Shown here in pieces: positions 14,801-25,334 of a stretch of DNA of 64,000 bases (positions within the stretch are counted from its first letter, which is position 1; the number at the start of each line of letters is the position of its first letter). Location: positions 12,076,790 through 12,140,789 of the forward strand of contig OZ026844.1 in NCBI GenBank assembly GCA_964023205.1, in the 5' to 3' direction. Below the pieces are notes generated by a model, which was not told the origin of the DNA, made no database searches, and worked only from the letters and a program-made list of their open reading frames with translations. The DNA comes from Lutraria lutraria (lineage: Eukaryota > Mollusca > Bivalvia > Venerida > Mactridae). Both the position numbers and the translations under genes were made by a program.

Positions 14801-16257
14801 TGAAAGTTGTGATGGTGACACTGTAAAAGCGTCCCTGATATTTCTGAAAGTTGTCATGGTGACACTGTAGAAGCGTACCTGATATTTCTGAAAGTTGTGA
14901 TTGTGACACTGTAAAATTAAGCGTCCCTGATATATCTGAAAGTTGTGATGGTGACACTGTAAAAGCGTCCCTGAAATATCTGAAAGTTGTGATGGTGACA
15001 CTGTAAAATAAGGCGTCCCTGAAATATCTGAAAGTTGTGATGGTGACACTGTAAAAGCGTCCCTGAAATATCTGAAAGTTGTGACGGTGACACTGTAAAA
15101 GCGTCCCTGAAATATCTGAAAGTTGTGATGGTGACACTGTAAAATTAAGCGTCCCTGATATATCTGAAAGTTGTGATGGTGACACTGTAAAATTAGGCGT
15201 CCCTGATATATCTGAAGGTTGTGATGGTGACACTGTAAAAGCGTCCCTGAAATATCTGAAAGTTGTGATGGTGACACTGTAAAAGCGTCCCTGATATATC
15301 TGAAAGTTGTGATGGTGACACTGTAAAAGCGTCCCTGAAATATCTGAAAGTTGTGATGGTGACACTGTAAAATTAAGAATCCCTGATATATCTGAAAGTT
15401 GTCATGGTGACACTGTAAAAGCGTCCCTGATATTTCTGAAAGTTGTCATGGTGACACTGTAAAAGCGTACCTGATATATCTGAAAGTTGTGATTGTGACA
15501 CTGTAAAATTAAGCGTCCCTGATATATCTGAAAGTTGTGATGGTGACACTGTAAAGCGTCCCTGAAATATCTGAAAGTTGTGATGGTGACACTGTAAAAT
15601 TAGGCGTCCCTGAAATATCTGAAAGTTGTGATGGTGACACTGTAAAAGCGTCCCTGAAATATCTGAAAGTTGTGACGGTGACACTGTAAAAGCGTCCCTG
15701 AAATATCTGAAAGTTGTGATGGTGACACTGTAAAATTAAGCGTCCCTGATATATCTGAAAGTTGTGATGGTGACACTGTAAAATTAGGCGTCCCTGATAT
15801 ATCTGAAGGTTGTGATGGTGACACTGTAAAAGCGTCCCTGAAATATCTGAAAGTTGTGATGGTGACACTGTAAAAGCGTCCCTGATATATCTGAAAGTTG
15901 TGATGGTGACACTGTAAAAGCGTCCCTGATATATCTGAAAGTTGTCATGGTGACACTGTAAAAGCGTCCCTGATATTTCTGAAAGTTGTCATGGTGACAC
16001 TGTAAAAGCTTACCTGATATATCTGAAAGTTGTGATTGTGACACTGTAAAATTAAGCGTCCCTGATATATCTGAAAGTTGTGATGGTGACACTGTAAAAG
16101 CGTCCCTGAAATATCTGAAAGTTGTGATGGTGACACTGTAAAATTAAGCGTCCCTGATATATCTGAAAGTTGTGGTGGTGACACTGTAAAAGCGTCCCTG
16201 GTATATCTGAAAGTTGTGATGGTGACACTGTAAAAGCGTCCCTGAAATATCTGAAAG
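11845..16257. repeat. 44-bp minisatellite array, about 99 units
   Basis: The unit starts at GCGTCCCTGATATATCTG and ends GGTGACACTGTAAAA. The period is 44 bp (for example 11,868 to 11,912), with 47-bp variants carrying TTA inserted as AAAATTAAGCG. Common variants are GAAAT for GATAT, TGTCCTGG for TGTGATGG, TGACGG, and ATAAA for GTAAA. The minus strand is largely free of stop codons in all three frames, and since 44 is not a multiple of three the reading cycles every three units; this gives long but meaningless ORFs with SPSQLSDISGTLL and HHHNFQIFQGRF motifs. The unit corresponds to one internal SINE segment, which appears once in the SINE at about 1,505-1,548. Confidence 0.97.
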
Positions 16258-16330
16258 CGAAGCCGAGATTCGATACCACGACTTTTCTATTAGTATTCCA
16301 GCACGTTACCACCGAATCACCGATCAACTC
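16258..16330 (-). mobile_element. SINE tRNA-like head flanking the array
   Basis: On the minus strand it reads GATCGGTGATTCGGTGGTAA, then GTGGTATCGAATCTCGGCTT. This aligns with the head of the SINE at 1,452 (GATCGGTGGTCGAGTGGTAA and GGTTCCAATCTCGGCTT). Together with 11,738-11,844 it brackets the array, so the array lies inside one SINE copy. Confidence 0.7.
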
Positions 16331-16389
16331 CTAAAAATATGTATACCTGTCACGGTATATCTTATTATTTTTCAAAACTGCACGATAGT

Positions 16390-16530
16390 TCAGCTATCAA
16401 TAGCGGTCACTCGCTCGGCGCGCATCACGACTTGGCTGTCAAAAACACTTGGTGAGCACATTATAAAACTTCTAAGACCGCTGATGTAAGGGTCTCGGAT
16501 TCGAAGCCCAGCCATAAAGTATAATTTGAT
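16390..16530 (+). mobile_element. Possible second tRNA-related SINE fragment
   Basis: TAGCGGTCACTCGCTCGG is followed about 90 bp later by GGGTCTCGGATTCGAAGCCC, which resembles a split-promoter B box ending. The same sequence occurs in block B near 52,520-52,650, so it predates the duplication. No tail was identified. Confidence 0.3.
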
Positions 16531-17040
16531 GATACAAATAGCCAGTATGTATCCACTCTTTATGTATTGACGAAGAACGGGTCACTAATTAAGCTGGTTA
16601 ACTGACCACGAAACATAACAGCTCAAAGCAAACAAACGAAACTATAATACGATTAGTATCAATATCTCTAGTTTATAATGAAAGGGAAATAATCACTACA
16701 AACACTTCTCAATGTAATATTCTGGATTTAATTCCCTTTGTTGAAAGATCTGGATAATTAACAATTTTGTATAAGAGAAATACTTCAATTTTCAATATTT
16801 CGTCGTCATCATCATCATCATAGTTAAACTGCGCGATTTTATAAATGGTAACTTTTGAATGTTCTCTTAAAATAAATAATTCATTATATGATTTTTTTAA
16901 ATATTCATAAAATCAGTTTGCAGGTAAATCAAATTTCAACAACTGTTCATAATTATGTACTTTATGTATTGTATTGATATATATAGATTATATAATGCAT
17001 ATATTTATACATGTGCTGTTTTTATCAAGTGTATGTAACA

Positions 17041-20000
17041 CTAGTACACCCTGTTGTCGTACCAAGGGTTGGGCCCATAGTTGCTGGGAGTCCCTTTGTA
17101 ATATGGGTATTCATCAACTGGCACAACGTTATCTACTGGGGCCGCTGAGAGTACAGTCGGTTCCTCACTGAAATATTTAAATAATACAGGTCATCTGTAA
17201 ATAAACTGAACTGAACTTAACAATCCTTAAAATCTCACCATTCCTTAACACGAACATGGTGTATTGTATACTTAATGTTTAATCAAATTTGTGAAGGGGT
17301 ACATGGCACCAACCATTAGTGAATAGGTTTATAAACTATATGGAATAAAAGTACCACATTCTACAAATATACAGATAATATTACAATAGCTACCTAACAC
17401 AACAGAGAAATTTTTAGAACACATCAATCGAAATCATTAACAACACTCAAATAGTCATCTATAAAAACCCTGCCCTCAAAGATTCAAAATTAGGAGTCCG
17501 AATGTTTGGGTATATGATGCAAATGTGGATTTTATTTTCCCTGGCCAGTGATATACTTACTGTTAACGAATATATTAATAATATTACAGGTCCAATTTCT
17601 TCAAGTCTGGGTGTGAATCTACTATGTACATGTATTAGTAATTATAGTAGCCATGTCTATCTGAGTGTTGGACTCAACACTCAAAATAATGATAATAAAA
17701 ACTTAAACAAAGGATATGGACCGAAAATATTACATACAGCAATTCACGTACAAAAATATCCACACAAGTTAAAAGTTGATATTGAAGTGCTAAATCTAAA
17801 TGCTGAATCTGAGAATTACGAGTATTGTTCTTAGAGAGTTTATGCATAAAACTAGCATACCGATAGTAGACTGGACGTTCGGTCGGATAGTATGGTTGGG
17901 GTCCGTACACATATTGGTGAGCCGGAGCAAAGACTGTTCTCATCTTGGTGTCCGAGAACACTTCGGTGTCAGAACGGCTACTGGACCGGTCGGTAAGACT
18001 TCCACATACACCTGAAGTATTGGAAGCAACAACGTCCGGAAATAACGCATGATTCAGCAAGTCCTTTTCTAGTTAATTACCTTGGTAACAAAAAAGTATC
18101 GCGAACCATTCCGTACGTAATGAAGTAACCGACTGATATAAATGATGTTTTTTTTCTCATGTAAAAGAAACCAGTCAGAATATGCTTTGATAATTTGTCC
18201 TCAAGCTCGAAAATTAATTTTATACTAATATATATTTTTCAATTTAGCGGAACACAGCTAAGTTCTGAAAAGCATTACTTGAACTTATTTAGTACAATTG
18301 AATAAATAATTGTTGTACAAATAGACACGAGGAAGTATCCCCACCTACCTGTAAGCCACAGAAGCATAAGCGCCACAACAAGGGCCAGGAAGCCACCAAT
18401 GGCACATAGAACCACAGAGTAAGGTACGTGAAGACTCGCATCGTGGGATGCTAGAAGTGGTAACTTATGGTCAGCTTCGATGTCGTCATCTATATCTAGG
18501 TGCATGTGTGATACCATACCAACAGGTACCCATACCAGTATGCCTGAGATTATAAGTACCATAAATATTGCTTTCAATATATTCATTTCTACGACATTAT
18601 TTAAATCGAGCTGCGTAATATACTTAATTTACGTTTCGGCTATTGCCTTTATCAAAAACGGATATTCGTTTTTGATAAAGGCAATTATAGCCGAAACGTA
18701 AATAAAAGGAGTATTATACTGAGAAGTTCTTATAATATTGTACCCATCTGGATACTCCACGGAGTCTTAATGAAGTAATTCAAGTTCAGCATAAATAGCT
18801 TGTGAATGACAAGGAGTGTTCCTTGTGAAAATTGTTAGTACATACAGTTCTAACTGCTTTAATATTTATTTATGTTGTAGACCGTAATTAACTAAATAAG
18901 TCGATACTAACCTGCGAGAAGCCAGGCAATAAACGCTGTAGTAGCAACAGTTCGGTAGACCCAGGTTTTGAAGATGCAGCAGACGAGACACAGGACAAGA
19001 ATAAAACCCAGGGTACAGAGGAGTACAACAATCACCATGATGATTCTCCAAGCGACCCATTCCTCCGTGTCTGCCATCAGAGTTTCTATCCAGTTATAAT
19101 GACCGCTGTACTCTGCATACAGATAACATATAATGCTAGTACAATGTAACCTCCCTAGAGCGGTGGCCCTCTCTTGGGCAACAACCTCCCTTCAACAACA
19201 GCATGGTTTTTCCTACTGCACGTTTCAACTACATATATCAATTTAACCTCTCTAGAGCAACAACTTCTGAACAACAAAATAATTTTGCTACTCCCAAAGG
19301 TTGTTGCTTTGAAAAGGTTGCACGGTATACAAAGCAGTAACTGAAATCGAGGGCTCAGCACAACACTGTCGTAACTTGTTCTTATTTCAATATGAGTTAC
19401 GACACTGTTGCGCTGAACCCTCGAAATATCATTTGTCAGTTTTAGTAGATTAGAGTTAAATCAACGAGCGTATATACTTTCTAATGACCAGAATTTAAAT
19501 CTTACTGGGATAAGCCATCTCTGTCACACACTCTTTAGAATCATCTCCAGCGCGGCATGTCTTACATGTCTCTAACTCTTGTGGACACAACACATCATAG
19601 AACAAGGACCTGGAAAATATGTCAATTTGGCATTGGTAAGATTGTAATATCTAATCTTAGAACATACATATTTCACTTATATATATCGGCATCATAACAG
19701 AACAAGGTTGATCTCTTAGGGGTTAAGTCTCCTATCCGATAGGACTGTGCACAAAGGTTATCCGAAATGTCGGAAATATTCGAATCCATCTTTAGATTCG
19801 CGGGTACGGATCCAAATTTTGTAATTTCATCTCCGGTTGGGATACAAGCTAACTCGTGGTTGAAATATGCTTTTCCCCATTTTAACGACTTTCGCTCGTT
19901 TCATAGAAGGATTTTGTTTTCGTCTGCACATGGATCGCTCTTTTTGTCATTATCAGGGACACAGTCATCCATTCCTTGTCGTCTGTTTTCACTATTGACA

Positions 20001-22059
20001 GTTATTTTACGATTTCTCTGAAAAGTCAGCAAAAGATGATGTTCCGTTGAGATCGCAATCGACATGCAGTGAGGTTATAATTTGGGTTTTACTCGAAAAT
20101 TTGATAAGTTAAACTCTCATATATTTTTCGTTATCAGTATTAACAGAAATCAGCTTTGTATAAAACCAAATGCTGTTTGATCGTTCACAAATTGATAATG
20201 ATAGTTATAATATTATTTTGATTGTTGAATCTACATATTTCTTAAGAAACAACTGGTAATTTTAAATGTCTGTACTTTATTAATCTTAAAATTGAAACGA
20301 AGATTGTTAGATTATGTTAAATAATATTATTACACTAAATAATCTTTCTGGAACCTAATTGCAGAAGCTGACTACTGTTAAACTCTAGAACACCACAGAT
20401 AAGGCCAAGCACCTTGAACTGCCTCAGCTCATCAAGGATGATTAAGGATGTCAAAGTTATATCAGCCTCTGATAAAAATATGTGTTTATTATACAGAACT
20501 ATTTTTTGTATTTGTATCCTTACACTTAAACATATAAACTACAAACTTCCATTTTATTTTTAAGAGCTGGAAACTAATTGATGTATTATAGATTTACACT
20601 TTGTGCTACAGCATACTACCAGTTGTTTATCTTGTAACAGACGATACATAAATTACTACTCACACAATACAGTCTTCTGTTGTGTACTATTATTTTATCT
20701 GATTTATTTATCATTTACAACTCATAACACTTAAGGTATTTATTGTTTCAACTGTGATTCATTTAATATTAATGTGAATAAGGGTTAAAGTTATCTTTTA
20801 ACATATTTAGTATTTTGCTTATTTATTCTAATTAACAAAAAAAATATAAGTTTTAATATCAAGAAGTTTGTACAGTTGAAATTGTTATAGTGTTGTCATA
20901 AAGCGATGAGATAAAATACAATTATTCAACCAACACCTAATACTTATGTTGCAATAGGATCCGATCCGAAATATTCAAGATTGACCATTTGGATTCGACT
21001 GGATCAGAACCGAAATAATCTGGATTCATCGTGCCCTACTCTGTTGTTTGAAATATATAGAAAAACTAGTACCAAGTACATTGATACCGTCTGTGACCAG
21101 AATTGGTCAATATCGAAACATCAACTGTATTTCATTTCTTTAAATTATAGGGGTCTCTTTAAAGGTAGTATCCTTATACCTTTGGAGATGTTTTCTCGTG
21201 GCAGTGGTGGCTTGATGCTGTTCTTGAAACACTAATTTAAATGTACCTTTAGTAAACATTCAGCGAGGTTGCGTAGTGAACAGTGAACACCGGCTGGTGG
21301 AGTAATGCGCATGTGGACTGACCAAACAGCTTACCAAGCCAACCGGACTTAAAACATTTTAGAATTATTGTGTACTCTACTTTTTTGCATAAATGTTGGA
21401 TATTTTGACTTATAAATTTAATTGTCCATAGTTGTGTATATTTTACCCATATCATTTTTGACTAACATGTTTGTATTCATTACATATTGTTTAACCATGA
21501 CTTAATCGTGACTGTGCAGCACTTTTGAACGTGTAATTAGATGAAAAAAGGGCTATATAAATATGGTATAATAATAATAAAAAAAAATCCGTAGACCAAG
21601 ATTACTAGGAGAATTGTCGGTTAAAAATACGATTTTCTATCCTAATAAACACTCGTTCTTTGTCTTCTAGACTGTTGTTAATATATTTAACAGTATTTTA
21701 AATCTATTCAATGAGAGGCACGACTGGGGCTCTTAAAATTTTACATATCCCGATTTTCACAATACACAGTTTCATTTATTAAAAGACCAATGCTAACTGT
21801 CGCAAAATAATGATATGAACATTTATTTATTGTTATTAAAACTATCGCTGCCAGACACAAAACTCTGTTGTATTATAACGTTCTATGACAGACACAACAC
21901 TTACCGATTCAGGGACGACACAGTGTACTCTGAAGCTGCCTCAGTCTCCTGGAAAGTTACAGCCAACCAGCCAGGAGTCGAAAATCCAATCCACAGAAAT
22001 ATAAATGTTATTGTTGATAAAATCATCAAGACAACATGATAACAAAATAAAGGATCCAT
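17041..22059 (-). CDS. Four-transmembrane claudin/PMP22-like protein, copy A
   Basis: Six coding exons: 22,059-21,905, 19,609-19,506, 19,112-18,912, 18,543-18,349, 18,011-17,861 and 17,167-17,041. All have GT-AG borders and matching phases, giving 933 nt, 310 residues plus stop. The start MDPLFCYHVVL is the first Met, about 50 nt below a TATA-like box. TM1 lies at about residues 8-28, followed by STPGWLVV, typical of the end of TM1 in claudin/PMP22-type proteins. Extracellular loop 1 (about 33-107) has four Cys (60, 67, 70, 79) and an N-R-S sequon at 51. TM2-TM4 lie at about 108-138, 143-168 and 196-222. The tail is Tyr/Pro-rich (YGPQPYYPTERPVYY) and ends DNRVY. The full claudin W-GLW-C-C signature is not evident, so the exact family is open. 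A membrane or junction role is inferred from the fold only. Confidence 0.85.
18628..18702. repeat. Intronic hairpin in the four-TM gene, copy A
   Basis: Two arms of about 33 bp, TTTACGTTTCGGCTATTGCC and its complement, are separated by a few bases around GGATATTC. The right arm has a 3-bp interruption (GCAATTATAGCC) that is absent in copy B. Possibly a small foldback transposon relic. Confidence 0.85.
19347..19424. mobile_element. 78-bp foldback element present only in block A
   Basis: The arms TCGAGGGCTCAGCACAACAC and TCGAGGGTTCAGCGCAACAG (reverse complement of the right end) surround a short centre. At the same place in block B (55,455-55,460) flanking sequence is continuous, so it was inserted in A after the duplication or lost cleanly from B. 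It lies in the intron between exons 2 and 3 of the four-TM gene. Confidence 0.8.
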
Positions 22060-22107
22060 CTTGTTCCTCTATTTGTTGACGATTTTAAATAAACACCCAC
22101 AATATTA

Positions 22108-22115
22108 TTTATATA
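22108..22115 (-). promoter_or_regulatory. TATA-like box of four-TM gene copy A
   Basis: TATATAAA on the minus strand, 49-56 nt upstream of the start codon and kept in copy B at 58,138-58,145. Spacing would allow a short leader of about 20-25 nt. The region is AT-rich, so chance is possible. Confidence 0.35.
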
Positions 22116-24554
22116 TTTTCGAAATATTTACATATTTTGCTTGCACTGTTCAAACTATGTAAATCATACGTCTCGATCACTTTGCGAACAATTTTAGCAA
22201 AAAGTCTGTTGATGAATTTTATTTCTTTTGACGTACAAATTAATTCCACAGGGACAAGAACTGTGATGACAAAACTGAGTTAGGTCGTTGTTAATTTATA
22301 TAACAATTTGTGACTTATTCTAACATATCCCTGTGGTAGATGTAATATTTGCATGGTTTAATGGTTCACTGGGTAATTGATAGAGATATAACACGGATGA
22401 GAACATCTAGATGGTTACACCCAGACTCTCGTTATGATTTGCTCCAATGGTTTAGAACTTTAGTAACTTGTGTGCAACAGACGGGTTGTAGAGAAAACAT
22501 TTATATACATAACTGTATACTTGAAAGTTTCGGTGAAGTAAATTCAAGGTCCCATATTTAGTTTAAAATCATCAAAGCCCACCTTAAGTTGGTTATTTTA
22601 TGATGAACTGGAAACGCCATAAATACCAAAGGTATGTTGATAAAAACAAAAATTAAATGTTTAATTTTATAAACTTATGTGTTTAATTATTCTAATATAA
22701 GCATGAGCTCATTTTGAGCATCAATACACGTACATCCATGATTGTATCGTAGTACGTATAATGATGTACAAATAAGTACAACTACAGTCTACCCTCTGTA
22801 AATGATCATGGGCGCATAATGTCAAATTAATTAGTAATCATTAATTGGTATACTACAGAACAAATACTTTTCTAAATAAGGCCTCAAAGTTCATACTTGT
22901 ATATTAATACTAGTGTGACCATTCTTTTACGAGTTGACAGTGTCACTGTAGGAACCATATGTAGAGTATATTACATATATCGATGTAAACAACGTGTTGA
23001 TCAATCTGACCTTGATACAACTTTATACTTGAAAACAGAAGACCCAACAATACATATTGTTCTTTGAAAGTTTCGATCAAAATCACAGAATGTTTTATTA
23101 TACAACAAATACACAAATACATGCATGAGTGAGTTGTTTTTATAGATATTTATATCTAACGTATAAACTGTTTTCAACATGCTTCACTAGCTAAGTTATT
23201 AGCTAGTTTATCTGTATATATAATGTACATTTAATCAGGATCATCTACTTTAAAACTACATGGATAGTTTTTGTGTATACATACTTTACTAATCACTCCT
23301 GTTGTTACTTGTTATGTATGCTGATGTGCTACGTCTGACTATGCACAGGCTACCGGCAACCTTCACCTTTAGAAGTCAGCTGTTTCACCGGCCGCGGAAA
23401 GACTGAATCGTCAAATATTGAATAGTAGTTTTTATATGAAATAAATATTTTGTTGTTATAAAACATGTTATAAACATACTACTTGACGGTGTTTTCAGTG
23501 TGTAAAAAGAATTCCTGGGTGGTAGAGGGACTGTGCGTGGGCTTCATACTGTGACTTTGTACCATAAGTAAATCTGCTGTCAAATATTGGAGTATGTTAT
23601 ACAACGGTCATCGCGTATTTTAGTACAATGTACAATGGTATAAACATAGTCCATGTTATATGTTACTAACAACAATAGTCACTACCCTTGCATTTTTGTA
23701 TTGAAACTTATATAATTATGTATGTAAGTTCATGAAAGAAAAACAAACAAGTGATACGCTAAAAAGATAAAGTATAATGTCAAAGTTTTTCAATACAAGC
23801 ATGTGGTATATATATATGATGTTGAAAACAAAGAAAAAGTAGTAGTAAAAATAATAATTATTGTCCAACCATATTTGAATACATTAAAATTACTGAATGT
23901 ATTAATAAAGGCTACCTACATATTTATTAAACACAGAAATAGCGCATATTTAAGTACAATGTATTTCAAAATGGACACACAGCAACAAGTTATAACATTA
24001 ACTTGAAATTTAAATCAATCTGCAGGCAAACATCCAACAGTACTATAGATGTATTTATATTTTGGTCATTCAGATAAGCACTGAATACATTTGATAACTT
24101 GCAAACGTTCAATAGTACAGTAGGGAAGCTTTAAATATACTTGACAACATACACACACAAATATGACTTACTAATAAAATAAAACCTACACCAAACACAA
24201 GAAATGCATGTAATTGTGCAGATCTATAATTAAGCAATATTGTATTTACAAACATAATATGGAAATCAATTAGTTACAATATCAAACTTCAACGACAGGT
24301 AGGCAATACAAAGGAACGACACAATGTAAAAGACAAAACAAGAACAGTAATTCACGAACACCAAAGCTGAATCTTAAATTATTCCGAGTATAAAAATGAT
24401 TAAAAAACCACCATTGATTGTGCTGATTATGAAACGAAAAACATGTCTCTATATCAACAGTTATATCAGAGTACAACAATCAAACATGTTTCTGATTATG
24501 TTAGACTAAGCTACAACTACACATCTAAAATCCGAAATCAGGTTATTCATTTTT
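22116..24554. other. Intergenic DNA between the large gene and the four-TM gene
   Basis: AT-rich DNA without a supported exon. It would hold the 3' untranslated region of the large gene (transcribed leftward from 24,555) and the promoter of the four-TM gene. A minus-strand AATAAA near 23,925 could be a poly(A) signal but is weak evidence here. Block B matches it apart from the 59,316-60,081 insertion. Confidence 0.5.
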
Positions 24555-25334
24555 TTACTGTAGATCACTAATTTGAAAAACTGGTTTTCGGACCTCTGGT
24601 CTCACCATGTTTGATGTTATCACACTGGACATACTTGCTCGACTCTCACACCCGTTCTCCTTTCGTGCACGTCGTCTGAAAAATGTTGTTTTAAGGATAA
24701 ATAGAAACAAACGAAAAAAGGAAATATAATGTGGAGATGATAAATGAATATGCTAACTTACAGCATTGCTTACTTTATAAAATGTGCCAAAAACCAATAC
24801 TAAAATATAAAATGAATTATGTAAGTCAAAAACCAGGCGTATATGACAAGAGTATGAAGCAGAACTGTTACATACCTTGTAATTGATCGCCAAATAACAA
24901 CAGCCGCAACTAATGTTGTAACTGCTAACAAACTTAACGAAACACTCAGTGATATAACCAGTGTTAAGTCTGAATCTGCAAAACACAAAATGGTTACTTG
25001 TCAACAAGGATCACATGAAATGATCAGATGAAATACACGAACAAAAATGAATTTCTATGCTACGACGGGGTCCTATGCCATCATGATTGAATTAATGCAC
25101 GTTTTCTAAACGGTGGTGCTTTTCTTATGTCACTTTACTTGTTATTTATAAGTATGTCTCTTTATATGTGCTAAATTCAGTCGAACATGTTTTATCCATA
25201 ATTATAAAGTTCGTTTTTACCTTTAGTGGTGGCGATTTTCACAGCCTCAGATGTTTGCTTAGCAGTTAATGTTACTGATGAAGGCATTGGAACAGCTGCA
25301 GATTCCATTGATTCATCTAGCGTGAGTTCTTCAT
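24555..25334 (-). CDS. Exons 16-18: stalk, membrane span and cytoplasmic tail
   Basis: Exon 16 (25,334-25,221) encodes an acidic/Ser/Thr stalk (DEELTLDESMESAAVPMPSS). Exon 17 (24,975-24,876) encodes DSDLTLVISLSVSLSLLAVT and TLVAAVVIW, a single hydrophobic span followed by basic RSITRRRARK, the expected stop-transfer. Exon 18 (24,675-24,555) encodes a short Ser-rich tail ending PVFQISDLQ and stop TAA. No kinase or known signalling motif is seen. Confidence 0.85.

Noticed and set aside
11845..16257. CRISPR-like regular repeat array
   Set aside because: Units are contiguous without unique spacers and the DNA is eukaryotic; it is a minisatellite.
11821..16327. Many overlapping minus-strand ORFs up to 270 codons
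   Set aside because: They are three-frame readings of the 44-bp minisatellite and change frame with each unit; no start context, splice sites or domain.
17502..17834. 110-codon plus-strand ORF, duplicated at 53,631-53,963
   Set aside because: Lies in an intron of the four-TM gene on the opposite strand; its preservation is explained by the recent duplication and no domain is visible.
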